Origin: Planctomycetota bacterium
Lineage (GTDB): Bacteria > Planctomycetota > B15-G4
NCBI GenBank assembly: GCA_029259715.1
Contig: JAJDEP010000003.1
Span: 1-64,000 of the forward strand
DNA length: 64,000 bases
Reading direction: 5' to 3'
The translations under genes and the position numbers were made by a program. Within the stretch, counting starts at the first letter, position 1. The number at the start of each line of letters is the position of its first letter. The notes under the pieces are model-generated. The model worked only from the letters and a program-made list of their open reading frames with translations, was not told the origin of the DNA and did no database searches. Positions 44,423 to 53,696 of this stretch are shown piece after piece.

Positions 44423-45967
44423 ATGTCTTTCCGCAGCACCCTCCTCGCCTCCACCCTCGTCACGCTCACGATGGCGACCGTGACGCCGGACGCGTCCGCG
44501 CAGAGCGGCTTGCCGCTCTCCGAGGTCGCCGAGATGACCGGCGCGATCCAAACCACCGCCCACGGCCGGCGCGTGGAGATCGACACGTACAACGCCGACA
44601 CATCGGTCACCCTGCTCGCGGCGTCCTTCGACCGGCAAGAGGCCGAGACCGGCCCGTGGCCGTTCATGGTGGCCGTGCCCGTCGGCTCCGACGGTCACCA
44701 GGCGCTGCTCTCCATGCTGCCGAACGACTACGACTTCCCGGACGGGATGCTGATGTACGTGCGCAACTTCTTCCTCGAAGAAGGCTCCGTGGTCGGCACC
44801 GAAGTGGTGCCCGTCCCCCTCGGCGCGCTCGAGTGCATCGCCCTCGACTTCAACGACTCGCCCCTCGGCGCGCTCTGCACCGGTGAGACCGTCATGGAGC
44901 AGTTCGCCAGCCTCGGCATTCACATCTCAGCCGAGAACAACCAGATCGGTCACCCCGACATCGCCATCGTGTTCGACACCGAGAACCCTACCGGCGGCGA
45001 CACCGACCTGATGACGCCCGGCACCGGCGCCAACAACGACACCCCGCTCGGCAAGGCCCTGATCATCGCCACCGACGACGACGACGATGTCGCGCCGTTC
45101 GGATGCATCGACGACCCGAATGACGAGAACGCCGGCGGCGAGATCATCTTCGACTTTGACGACCCGATCGACCTGTGCGGCATGAAGGTCATCGACGTCG
45201 ACGACCTCGACGAGAGCAAGATCAAGTTCTGGAGCGGCGCCATTCAGCTGCCCGACCAGATCATCCGCAACCTGGGCGACAACAGCGTCGTGTTCATGGA
45301 CTTCCTGCGCGAGGACGTGACCCGCATGGTCGTCTGCCTCGGCGGGTCGGGCGCCATCTCGACCTTCAACGTCGAGTCGGGCTGCCCCGGCGAGATCGAC
45401 TTCGACGTCGACGACGAGGGCCTGCCCCTCGGGCTGGTCGCCGGTGAAGAGGTCACCACCCAGATCCCGGGCGTGACCGTGTCGGCCGAGAACAACAACA
45501 CCAATCACCCCGACATGGCCATCCTCTTCGACACCGAGAACGTCACGGGTGGCGACAACGACCTGGCCACGCCGAACCTGCACCCGACCAACGACGTGGC
45601 CCGCGGCAAGGTGCTGATCATCGCCGAGAACGACGCCGGCTTCGCCGGTGACGGCATCGTCGACGAACCGGACGACGAGGCCGGCGGCGGCATCCTGCGC
45701 CTGGTCTTCGACGAAGACCGCACCTTCCAGTCGGCCACCGTGCTCGACATCGACAGCAGCGAGACGGCCCGCATCGACCTCTACGATGCGGACGACTTCC
45801 TGCTCGCGACCTTCCCGCTCTCGTCGCTGGGCAACGGGTCCATCGAGACGGTCAACGGAGACGTGGCCGGTGTGCGTCGCCTCGAGCTCGTGCTGAGCGG
45901 CTCGGGCGCGCTCGTCGACGTCGTGGCCTGCCCGCCGGAGGACGGCACGCCGGGCACTCCCAACTAA
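44423..45967 (+). CDS. Secreted protein with duplicated Asp-rich domain
   Basis: 514 residues. ATG 44423 follows AGGAG by seven bases. Residues 1 to about 27 are a signal peptide ending DASAQ. Two copies of a ~130-residue unit start near residues 160 and 347: SAENNQIGHPDIAIVFDTEN versus SAENNNTNHPDMAILFDTEN, each followed by TGGD, PLGKALII or ARGKVLII and a run of acidic residues. The many Asp/Asn suggest Ca2+-binding beta-sandwich domains. Function unknown; probably exported or surface-bound. A strong hairpin follows. Confidence 0.75.
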   Translation: MSFRSTLLASTLVTLTMATVTPDASAQSGLPLSEVAEMTGAIQTTAHGRRVEIDTYNADTSVTLLAASFDRQEAETGPWPFMVAVPVGSDGHQALLSMLPNDYDFPDGMLMYVRNFFLEEGSVVGTEVVPVPLGALECIALDFNDSPLGALCTGETVMEQFASLGIHISAENNQIGHPDIAIVFDTENPTGGDTDLMTPGTGANNDTPLGKALIIATDDDDDVAPFGCIDDPNDENAGGEIIFDFDDPIDLCGMKVIDVDDLDESKIKFWSGAIQLPDQIIRNLGDNSVVFMDFLREDVTRMVVCLGGSGAISTFNVESGCPGEIDFDVDDEGLPLGLVAGEEVTTQIPGVTVSAENNNTNHPDMAILFDTENVTGGDNDLATPNLHPTNDVARGKVLIIAENDAGFAGDGIVDEPDDEAGGGILRLVFDEDRTFQSATVLDIDSSETARIDLYDADDFLLATFPLSSLGNGSIETVNGDVAGVRRLELVLSGSGALVDVVACPPEDGTPGTPN

Positions 45968-46011
45968 GAGTTGCCACGGCGAACCGCGACCGGCCTGCGG
46001 GTCGGACGCCT

Positions 46012-46042
46012 GCGCCCCGCTCGGGTCTCCCGGGCGGGGCGC
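46012..46042. terminator. Bidirectional hairpin terminator
   Basis: GCGCCCCGC, one mismatch and CGGG pair with CCCG, one mismatch and GCGGGGCGC around a TCT loop. It lies between the convergent secreted-protein gene and the membrane-protein gene, so it can stop both. T-tracts are lacking. Confidence 0.6.
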
Positions 46043-46059
46043 TCGCGTTACGGGCCGCC

Positions 46060-47601
46060 CTACTGCAGGGCGCGCTGCTCGATGGCGGCCTGTTCCGCGC
46101 GTTCGATGGCCCGCGTCACGGCCATCTCGGCCATCACGTCCTCGCCCGTGCCCTTGGGCTCGGCTTCGGTCTGCTTGGCCGCGTTGCTCACGAGGCACCA
46201 GCCGTACACGAGCGCGGCCGAGGCCGCGGCGGCGAGGGGCGTACCGACCGGACCGAGGCGAGGCATCAGCCACCAGCTGGCGCCCACCTGGACGGCGAAC
46301 ATCAGGCCCAGCACGAAGTTCCCGATGGAGCGGCCCTGGTCGGGGGCCCGCCGCATGAGCCGCGCCGAGAGCGCGGCGCAGACCAGCACCATCACCGTGA
46401 TCGAACGGCAAAGGTCGGCGGCCGGCAGCCCGAAGAGCATCAGGCTCGAGGTCTCGGTGCTCGTCGAGGCGAACGGGGCCGCTTGCGTGCCGATGCCCGA
46501 CCAGCCCCGCAGACCGTCGGCCAGGCCGTCCGGGGCGTGGAAGATCCGCAGCAACTCGGGCCCCAGGGCGAACCACGCGCCGAGGACGCTCATGGCGAGG
46601 GTCGTGTGCAGGCGTCCCGTCGCCTGCGAGTCGACGCGATCGAGGGCCGCGGCGACGATGACGGCACCGGGGATCAGCGGCACCACCAGCAGCACGGCGA
46701 AGAGCCCCGTCCAGGTCGTGGCGTTCGCGGCCTCGGCGGCCGGCGCCGACAGCGGGAATTGCGTGAGCAGCACCAGCGCCAGGAGCGGCATGGCCATGGG
46801 CATCATCGCCTCACCGACGCGGTGACCGCTCACCAACGGGATCTTCATCGGGTCCCGCTCGAACAGGCCGGTGCTCTTGGCACCGATGCCGACGATCAGC
46901 GACTGGATCAGCCCGCCCACCAGCAGTCCCAGCGCGATGGCGTAGACGTCGTAGCCGAAGGGCTGCAGCTTGTCCGCCGCGAACACCGCGGTCTCGGAGA
47001 GCAACCATGCGCCGCCCAGGTAGGTGAACAGCCCGCCGAAGAACACCAGCACGGTGCCGGTCGGCCGGTACGGCGTCGCCGCGTCGGTGCGCAGCAGCGG
47101 GCCGGCGAGGATCCCCGCCGCGAGGATCAACCACACCAGGGTCATGACCCAGCCCTTCATGGTCTCGAGCAGGTCGCCCAGCGTGTGGAACTCGGGCATG
47201 GTCGCCAGCGCGTGGAGCAGCGCACCCACGGCGAGGATCAGCGGCGACACCCGCCGCAGCAGATCGACGGTCAGGATGCTGACCACGCCGAAGGCCACGC
47301 CTGCGGCGACCCAGCTCTTGGTCACGAACCCGAGCAGGACCACCATCACCAGCAGCTGCGGGAACGGACCGGGCGACGAGGCGACCAGCCGCGGTGCGAT
47401 GGGGAAGCGGTTCACCCGCAGTCCGCCGTGATGCACGCACGACCGCTCCCCGACCGCCACCACCCAGGCATGGGCCAGGACGATGAGCAGGGCGAGACCG
47501 GCCCGCTGTCCGAGCCCCATGGGGCTCGCGCCCAACGTCATCACGACGAAGGCGCCCGCCAGCAGCAGGGCGGCGATCCAGGTACGGAGTGAGGTGGACA
47601 C
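46060..47601 (-). CDS. Polytopic membrane protein at the end of the glycan cluster
   Basis: 513 residues with about 12 hydrophobic segments. I start at GTG 47601; the frame continues far upstream only as a shadow of the GT4 gene. No Wzx, Wzy or O-antigen ligase motif is recognisable. A charged tail (AIERAEQAAIEQRALQ) ends the protein. It is the last gene of the minus-strand cluster, 91 bases behind the GT4. It could be a polymerase, flippase or unrelated membrane protein; I cannot decide. Confidence 0.62.
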   Translation of the reverse strand: MSTSLRTWIAALLLAGAFVVMTLGASPMGLGQRAGLALLIVLAHAWVVAVGERSCVHHGGLRVNRFPIAPRLVASSPGPFPQLLVMVVLLGFVTKSWVAAGVAFGVVSILTVDLLRRVSPLILAVGALLHALATMPEFHTLGDLLETMKGWVMTLVWLILAAGILAGPLLRTDAATPYRPTGTVLVFFGGLFTYLGGAWLLSETAVFAADKLQPFGYDVYAIALGLLVGGLIQSLIVGIGAKSTGLFERDPMKIPLVSGHRVGEAMMPMAMPLLALVLLTQFPLSAPAAEAANATTWTGLFAVLLVVPLIPGAVIVAAALDRVDSQATGRLHTTLAMSVLGAWFALGPELLRIFHAPDGLADGLRGWSGIGTQAAPFASTSTETSSLMLFGLPAADLCRSITVMVLVCAALSARLMRRAPDQGRSIGNFVLGLMFAVQVGASWWLMPRLGPVGTPLAAAASAALVYGWCLVSNAAKQTEAEPKGTGEDVMAEMAVTRAIERAEQAAIEQRALQ

Positions 47602-47692
47602 GGAGCGAGCCTCGGAGGGGATCCGACAACCCCCTATCGACCCTTCGCAGGCAGGTCCTGAGGCCCGGTCCGGAGCCCGCCCTGAGACAGGC

Positions 47693-49123
47693 TCAGTCCT
47701 CGCCCGGGCCCTCGAGCGCCTCGATGCGGGCCTGCAGGGCCGCCACCACGGATTCCCAGCCCTCGGAGCGCAACAACTCGGAGAGGGCCTCCTCGCGCAA
47801 CTGGAAGGCATGGCAGCGCTGAGCGAGGGCCACCTGCTCCGCCGCCGACGCGTGCGTGCCCGGCGATTCGTCCCCACGGCCCTCCCCGCCGAGCACCGAT
47901 GCGTAGACGGCATCGAGGGCGGACAGGTGCGCGTCGGCGTCCAGGCGCGCCGGCGCCGGCTCGCGGGCACGGGCGGCCCGCAGTTGTGGATCGGTGGCCA
48001 GGCGGTCGAGGACGCCGGCGAGGGCTCGGGCATCACCCCGGGGGAACAGCTCGACCCGCCCGGTGGCGCGGTCGGCCAGGGCGCCGAGGTCGGTGGCGAT
48101 GATCGGCACGCCCAAGGCCCCGGCCTCGTCGAGCGTGAACGAGTACGACTCGGCGCACAGGGTGGGCAGCACCACGACGTCCACCGCGGCCCCGGAGAGA
48201 TCCTCGGGGCGGTAGGCGCCGTGCCAGGTGACCCGTCGCCCTTCAGCCCGTTGTCTGAGGCTGGCGTCCATCTCGGCGGTGGGCGCTTCGCCCCACACGT
48301 GCACCCGCACCCGCGTGGGGTCGGCGAGGTGCCCCAGGGCGTCGAGCAGCACCTCGACTCCCTTGTGGGGATGCAGGTGGCCGAACGTCCCGACCCGCAG
48401 GGGCTCGTCGGCGGAGGCGACGGCGTCGCCCAGCGGTCGCCCGGCCGGAGCGAGCGCGGTCGTGCTCGCGGGGGCCACCGCATGGATCTCGGTGTCGGGC
48501 AGCCCCAGCCACTGCAACACCCGCTGACCATGTCCGGCGGTCGGCGCGACGAGCGCGTCGGCGGCCGCGACTTCGGCGGCCATCTCCTCGACGAAGCGCG
48601 TCACCGAGGCATCCATCTCCCGGTCGCCCTGGAAGGCCCAGCGCGGTGCGCAGGTCCGACACACGGACGGGCCGGGGGCGTCGTGGCAGAAGCTGAGGTC
48701 CGATTTCAGCCGGTGGTAGCGCGGGCAGGAAGCGATCAGGTCGTGCAGCGTGACGACGGTGGGGATGCCCCGACGCCGCGCGCAGCTCACCAGCGTCGTG
48801 GTCAGCCGGGCCCAATGGTGCACGTGCACGATCTGCGGCCGGAACGCGTCGAGCCACGCGAGGTAGGCGCGCTCGACGAAGGGGTCGTGCAGCTTGTCCC
48901 AGCGCTCGAAGAACAGGTCGTGGCGATGCACGCGCACGATGGGCACCGGCCCGGAGGTGTCGCGCACGACCTCGAACTCGGGCCGCCACTCGATGGAGCC
49001 CGAGAAGATCTCGACCTCGTCACCGCGGGCCGCGAGGGAGGCGGCCAGGTCGGCCACGAGGCGCTCGGTTCCGCCCACCAGCTCCGGGGGCTGGCCGTGG
49101 ACGACGAGTCCGATGCGCGTCAT
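47693..49123 (-). CDS. GT4 glycosyltransferase
   Basis: 476 residues, ATG 49123 with GGGGAG in front. TRIGLVVHGQPPELVGGTER is the N-terminal GT-B strand and glycine loop. VHVHHWARLTTTLV, VGTFGHLHPHKGVEVLLDAL and VLPTLCAESYSFTLDEA are GT4 motifs. The Cys cluster is at 133, 146, 155 and 158 after HDLIASC. A C-terminal extension with a probable coiled coil (LRSEGWESVVAALQARIEAL) is present. It begins eight bases after the preceding GT4 gene. Confidence 0.9.
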   Translation of the reverse strand: MTRIGLVVHGQPPELVGGTERLVADLAASLAARGDEVEIFSGSIEWRPEFEVVRDTSGPVPIVRVHRHDLFFERWDKLHDPFVERAYLAWLDAFRPQIVHVHHWARLTTTLVSCARRRGIPTVVTLHDLIASCPRYHRLKSDLSFCHDAPGPSVCRTCAPRWAFQGDREMDASVTRFVEEMAAEVAAADALVAPTAGHGQRVLQWLGLPDTEIHAVAPASTTALAPAGRPLGDAVASADEPLRVGTFGHLHPHKGVEVLLDALGHLADPTRVRVHVWGEAPTAEMDASLRQRAEGRRVTWHGAYRPEDLSGAAVDVVVLPTLCAESYSFTLDEAGALGVPIIATDLGALADRATGRVELFPRGDARALAGVLDRLATDPQLRAARAREPAPARLDADAHLSALDAVYASVLGGEGRGDESPGTHASAAEQVALAQRCHAFQLREEALSELLRSEGWESVVAALQARIEALEGPGED

Positions 49124-49131
49124 CCGCTCCC

Positions 49132-50559
49132 CTACTTGGTCGTCCGGCCGTTCTGGCTGATGAGCTCGCTGTAGAGCGTCTCCATCGCCTCGGCATCCTC
49201 CTCGATGGACCGCGGCGGATCCATCGAGACGCTCCAGGTGCGCAGCGTGGTCGGGTTGCGCAGCACCGAGAGCATGTGTTCGGAGAGGGCGTCGACGTCC
49301 CCGGCCGGGAACAGGCGGCCCGAGCGGCCGTCCTGGATCAGCTCGGCCATGCCGCCCTGACCCGACGCGATCACGGGCACCCCGGCGGCGAAGGCCTCCT
49401 GGATCACCACCGGCGAGTTCTCGAGCCACAGCGACGGCATGACCAGGCAGTCGATGGCCGCAAAGGCATCACCGATGCGCGGGCGGTCGATCTTGCCGCA
49501 GAATTTCACGTCGTGGCCCTCGGCCATCTCGCGCAGCAACGCGCCGTAGTCGCCGTAGTGGGCGTCGCTGCCGAAGACGAGCAGCCGCGCAGCCCCCTTG
49601 GGCAGTCGGGAGAAGGCCTCGATCAAGACGTGGACGCCCTTGTGCGGCGCGAGCGTCCCGACGTACCCGAAGGTGACGGGCCGCTGGTTCTCCTCGTCAT
49701 GGGGATCGCTGCGGGCGATGCCCTCGAAGGGCGTGGTGTCGATGCCGTAGCGCGAGATCTTCATCTTGGCCCGCGGGATGCCCCACTCCACACAGCGGTC
49801 GGCCACCGTGGACGACGGTGAGAGGAACAGGTCGACTTGTTCGATCAGCAGCTGCACCTTGCGGATGCGATGGCGCAGCTCGTCCTGCAGGGACATCTCG
49901 CCCCCCGCCGAACCCTTGCCCTTCGTGGAGGTGTTGGCTTGCTTGCGCCGCTTGAGCATCTTGCTGCGATCGCGCGCCCAATAGACCAGCGGGGCCAGGT
50001 CGACGCCCGCGAGTTCCCGGGTCACCTGCAGCACCTTGAGCATGGCCTTCTCGGGACCGCCCTGGGCGAAGCGGAAGTCCTGCAGGCAGGTCTCGCAGTC
50101 GGACAGGTTGGGTCCGTTGCAGATGTTGCCGTTGGGCAGGAGCAGCTGGCCGAAGCGCACGCAGAAGAGCCAGAAATCATTGAGCGTCATCACCACCCGG
50201 GCGCCCGACGAGCGCGAGAGCCGCGGCAGACCCAGCGACAGCAGCATCAGGTGCTGCACGTGGACCATGTCCGGCTTGAACTCGTCGAGCACGCGCTGAT
50301 AGGCGCCCTCGGCCCGCGGGTTGGCAAAGGTCTCGCTGAACTCCTCGTACTCGAGGTTGTTCACCATGACGTGGCACTTGAGGCCGTCGACGTCCCGCTC
50401 GAACAAGCCGTAGCTGCGCCTCGAGATCTCCTTCTCGCTGCAGAAGATCTCCACCTCGTGGCCCCGCTGCTTGAGCGCCCGGGCGAGGTTGTAGGTGTAC
50501 ACCTCGGTCCCGGCCGAATGCTCCGGCAGGAAGAAGTGGACCGGCATGAGGATCTTCAC
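49132..50559 (-). CDS. GT4 glycosyltransferase
   Basis: 475 residues from GTG 50559, overlapping the upstream GT2 stop by GTGA. KILMPVHFFLPEHSAGTEVY, VHVQHLMLLSLGLPRL, FGYVGTLAPHKGVHVLIEAF and MPSLWLENSPVVIQEAF are GT4 signatures. Cysteines at 133, 147, 155 and 158 form the shared motif. A basic insert with RRKQANTSTKGKG lies in the middle, followed by a helix (LQDELRHRIRKVQLLIEQ). Adds a sugar from a nucleotide donor; specificity unknown. Confidence 0.9.
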   Translation of the reverse strand: MKILMPVHFFLPEHSAGTEVYTYNLARALKQRGHEVEIFCSEKEISRRSYGLFERDVDGLKCHVMVNNLEYEEFSETFANPRAEGAYQRVLDEFKPDMVHVQHLMLLSLGLPRLSRSSGARVVMTLNDFWLFCVRFGQLLLPNGNICNGPNLSDCETCLQDFRFAQGGPEKAMLKVLQVTRELAGVDLAPLVYWARDRSKMLKRRKQANTSTKGKGSAGGEMSLQDELRHRIRKVQLLIEQVDLFLSPSSTVADRCVEWGIPRAKMKISRYGIDTTPFEGIARSDPHDEENQRPVTFGYVGTLAPHKGVHVLIEAFSRLPKGAARLLVFGSDAHYGDYGALLREMAEGHDVKFCGKIDRPRIGDAFAAIDCLVMPSLWLENSPVVIQEAFAAGVPVIASGQGGMAELIQDGRSGRLFPAGDVDALSEHMLSVLRNPTTLRTWSVSMDPPRSIEEDAEAMETLYSELISQNGRTTK

Positions 50560-51503
50560 GAGGACCTCCGTGCGAATCGGGCCGCCACCGAGGCGTCCAC
50601 GTGGACCCCGCGCAGGCCGTCGATGAGGCCCCGCAGTTTCGCCACGGCGCCGGCCGTCCGCCCGGACAGCATGCCCCGCAGCAGGGTCAGGGGCCACAGC
50701 ATGATGTCGAGCAGGAACAGCGCCGCCCAGCCGCTGGGGCTCGGGTGCTTGCGCAGGAAGTGCACCGAGTTGACGCCGGTCATGTACTTGCGGCCGGCGG
50801 TGTAGCCCCCGCCGGTGCTGGCCGAGAGGGCGTGGCGTGCCCGCGAGGCCGGCACCACCACCATGCGCATCCCGGCCGCCCGCACCCGCAGGCCCCAGTC
50901 GGCGTCCTCGAGGTAGCAGAAGAACGATTCGTCGAGCAGCCCGGCCGCCTCACAGGCCTCGCGGCGCACGAGCAGGCACGCGCCGGGCAGGTAGTCGACG
51001 TCCGAGGGGGGCGGCGCCTCGCCCGGCGCCGGGGCCGTTCGCCCGTGGCCCAGCAGCTGGGTCACGTTGAAGCGCGGCACCACCTCGCCCCCGCAGGCCC
51101 AGATCACCGCGGGGCGGTCGCAGTAGACCAGACAGGGCCCCACGGCCCCCACGGCGCCCTGCTCCTCGGCGGACCGGGCGCCCGCGAGCAGGCTTTCCAG
51201 CGTATCGGGGTCGATCAACACGTCGCTGTTGAGCAGGCACACCCACGAGGCGTCGAGCTCGTCGAAGGCGTGCCGCAGGGCGCGGTTGTTGCCGGCCGCG
51301 TAGCCCAGGTTGCTGCCGAGCCGGAGCACGACGAGCTCATCGAAGCGCTGCTCGGCGGCCTCCACCGACCCGTCCCGGCTGCCGTTGTCGGCCAGCAGCA
51401 TGACCACGTCGACGCCCTGCGAAGCCGCCACGGAGTCGAGGCAGCGCAGAGTCTCCTCCCCCCCGTTCCAATTGAGCACGACGGCCACCACGCGCTCGTT
51501 CAC
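50556..51503 (-). CDS. GT2 glycosyltransferase, rhamnosyltransferase-like
   Basis: 315 residues. VAVVLNWNGGEETLRCL, LLADNGSRDGS, NLGYAAGNNRAL and LLNSDVLIDP are the GT2 motifs; LPGACLLVRREA and ESFFCYLEDADWGLRVR are the acceptor-side and catalytic-base regions. This is the branch of GT2 that builds O-antigen and capsule repeats. It is coupled to the next GT4 by GTGA. The 105-base gap upstream contains no gene. Confidence 0.88.
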   Translation of the reverse strand: MNERVVAVVLNWNGGEETLRCLDSVAASQGVDVVMLLADNGSRDGSVEAAEQRFDELVVLRLGSNLGYAAGNNRALRHAFDELDASWVCLLNSDVLIDPDTLESLLAGARSAEEQGAVGAVGPCLVYCDRPAVIWACGGEVVPRFNVTQLLGHGRTAPAPGEAPPPSDVDYLPGACLLVRREACEAAGLLDESFFCYLEDADWGLRVRAAGMRMVVVPASRARHALSASTGGGYTAGRKYMTGVNSVHFLRKHPSPSGWAALFLLDIMLWPLTLLRGMLSGRTAGAVAKLRGLIDGLRGVHVDASVAARFARRSS

Positions 51504-51608
51504 GACCGCCCTCCACAGGGCCGTCGATCGCGAGGAAGGGGCCTTTCTTCGGGGGAACGTCGAGGGGGGGAGGTCACAGGGGTCTTGGGGTGCCGACGGA
51601 TGCGGGGA

Positions 51609-52745
51609 TTACGGAACCATCCAGCGCACGCAGCGCCACCAGGCCCGCAGGATGCGGCTGAGCGTGCCTTCGAGTCTAGCCTCCAGACCTTTTCGGCGGA
51701 TCACGGGGGAGATCGTGAGGTCGGCGTCGACGAGCAGGGTCCCGTCGCCCACCCGGCGTTCACCGGCCAGCTGCCCCCGGAGTCGCCAGGCCCGCCCCAA
51801 CAGCCCCAGCAGCGCCAGCCGGCCGCGGAGGTAGCTGCCCAGTACACCTGAGCGCGCCGCGAAGACCAGCCAGACCAGGGCGTAGACGCAGCGTCCCGGG
51901 AAGCTCAGCAGCAGGGCCGGCCAGGAGTAATTCTTGAGCACCAGGTAGGCGCGGTTGCGGGCATGCAGAAAGGCCCGCCGGGCCGGGTATTCGCCATCTC
52001 CCGGCCGATAGCTGATGTGGCGCGTGCCCTCGCGGTGCAGCACCCGGGCCCGCGGCACCCGGCGCAGACGCAGCCCGCGGGCGCGCAGCCGGTAGCTGAG
52101 GTCGTGGTCCTCGAACAGGATGAAGAAGGCCTCGTCGTATCCGCCGGCGTCCAGCACACGCTGCTTGTCGAGCAGCAGGGCCATGGAGATCACCGCGTCC
52201 ACGTCCTCGGGCGGCCCGGCCTCGCGCTCGGGCTTCGCCAGCAGATGGTCGAGGCACATCACACCGACGTAGTGCATGGAGCCCCCGTCGTAGTGCACCA
52301 CGGCCGGATCGTCGGCCAGCACGGCCCGCGGTTGCACCGCCACTACGTCATCCAGCGCTTCGGGCAACAGCATGCGCAACGTGTCGGGCTCGACGATGAC
52401 GTCGCTGTCGATCTGCAGCACCCAGGCGGTGGCGGCCTCGGCCAGGCCCCGGTTGCGGGCGGGGCAGGGGCCGTCGTTGCGGTCGAGCCGCACCACGCGC
52501 ACGCCGGCGTGACCTTCGGCCAGCGCGACGCTGTCGTCGGTGGAGGCGTTGTCGACGAAGATCACCTCCGTCACCTCGCCCTCCAGGGCCGCCAGGGCCG
52601 AGAGGCAGTCGTTGACGTAAGCCGCGCCGTTGAAGTTGGTCACCGCGACGGTGACCGGCCCCACGGGCGCCCGCTTTCCCCCGTCGGCTGCGGCTTCCCG
52701 GTCGGCTACCGCTCCCCCGCGCTCCACCGCTCCCCCGTTCGCCAC
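51609..52745 (-). CDS. GT2 glycosyltransferase
   Basis: 378 residues. A 25-residue low-complexity leader precedes VTVAVTNFNGAAYV. VIFVDNASTDDSVAL, LQIDSDVIVEPDTL and AFFILFEDHDLSYRLR follow in GT2 order. The C-terminal third has hydrophobic and Arg-rich stretches (LLLSFPGRCVYALVWLVFAA) that look membrane-associated. It starts three bases after the neighbouring GT2 ends, so the two are one transcript. Confidence 0.87.
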   Translation of the reverse strand: MANGGAVERGGAVADREAAADGGKRAPVGPVTVAVTNFNGAAYVNDCLSALAALEGEVTEVIFVDNASTDDSVALAEGHAGVRVVRLDRNDGPCPARNRGLAEAATAWVLQIDSDVIVEPDTLRMLLPEALDDVVAVQPRAVLADDPAVVHYDGGSMHYVGVMCLDHLLAKPEREAGPPEDVDAVISMALLLDKQRVLDAGGYDEAFFILFEDHDLSYRLRARGLRLRRVPRARVLHREGTRHISYRPGDGEYPARRAFLHARNRAYLVLKNYSWPALLLSFPGRCVYALVWLVFAARSGVLGSYLRGRLALLGLLGRAWRLRGQLAGERRVGDGTLLVDADLTISPVIRRKGLEARLEGTLSRILRAWWRCVRWMVP

Positions 52746-52748
52746 GGC

Positions 52749-53696
52749 TCAGAGCCCCGGCATGCGGAAGTCGGGCGAACGCACCACCGAGCGGCGCGTC
52801 AGGCAGTACGGCAGGTTCGCGACGGCCGAGAGCGTGCCCTTGATGCAGATCCACAGGCCGCCTTCGGTCTCGCGGATCGAGCGTCCGAGCCCCATCGACC
52901 CGGTCGCCTCCAACTCGGCCTCGGCCGACGACGCCATGGCCCCGCCCCCCGCCGACTCCTGCGAACGGGACAGGCCCTTGCTCGCCAGCCGTCCGGCCGA
53001 CCGGGCGATGTCGCTCCAGCGGCAGTTCTTGAAGGCGTACAGCCAGAAATTGCGCACGTGGTAGTAGAGCGAGCGCTTGCCCGCCTTCATGCCGAACGGC
53101 GTCTGGTGATGGATGACGGCGTCGGGCAGCTGCAGGATGCGCAGGCCGCGTCCCAAAATGCGGGCGGCCAGGTCGCGCTCGTTGCCGTAGATGAAGAAGC
53201 GCTCGTCGTAGCCGCCGCAGGCCTTCAGCACGTCGGCCTTGATCAGGCTGCCGCAGCCGCGGAACGTCGACGCGTAGTAGGCGCCGCGCTCGATCTCCAG
53301 CCGTTCGTAGTCCGGCGGCATGCCCGGCTCGACCACGCGGCTGGAGATCATGGCCGTCGTCTCGGGCTGCTGCGCGAGCGCCGACTCGAGCACGCTCAAC
53401 CACGACGGCGTGGCTTCCACGTCGTCGTCCATGATGGCGACCAGGTCGCCGGTCGCGGTCCAGAAGCCGATGTTGAAGGTCTCGCAGGCGCCCTTGCTGC
53501 TGTCGTCCATGGACACCACCACCACATCGGGGTGCTCGGCGCGCAGCCGGGCCACGGTCTCGTCTGCGGAAGCGTTGTCGACCACGACGATCTCGTCCGG
53601 CACGCGCTGACCGGCCTTCAGCGCCGCGACGTTGGCGAGCACGGCGTCGACCTTGTTCCAGGTCGAGATCACGGCGGAGATGCGCAGCCCGCTCAT
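52749..53696 (-). CDS. GT2 glycosyltransferase
   Basis: 315 residues. ISAVISTWNKVDAVLANV, IVVVDNASADET, MDDDVEATPSWL (metal-binding acidic site) and RGCGSLIKADVL belong to GT2. KACGGYDERFFIYGNERDLAARI is the acceptor-domain region, shown here in part. The start overlaps the stop of the PIG-L deacetylase as ATGA. Polysaccharide assembly is inferred from context. Confidence 0.87.
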   Translation of the reverse strand: MSGLRISAVISTWNKVDAVLANVAALKAGQRVPDEIVVVDNASADETVARLRAEHPDVVVVSMDDSSKGACETFNIGFWTATGDLVAIMDDDVEATPSWLSVLESALAQQPETTAMISSRVVEPGMPPDYERLEIERGAYYASTFRGCGSLIKADVLKACGGYDERFFIYGNERDLAARILGRGLRILQLPDAVIHHQTPFGMKAGKRSLYYHVRNFWLYAFKNCRWSDIARSAGRLASKGLSRSQESAGGGAMASSAEAELEATGSMGLGRSIRETEGGLWICIKGTLSAVANLPYCLTRRSVVRSPDFRMPGL

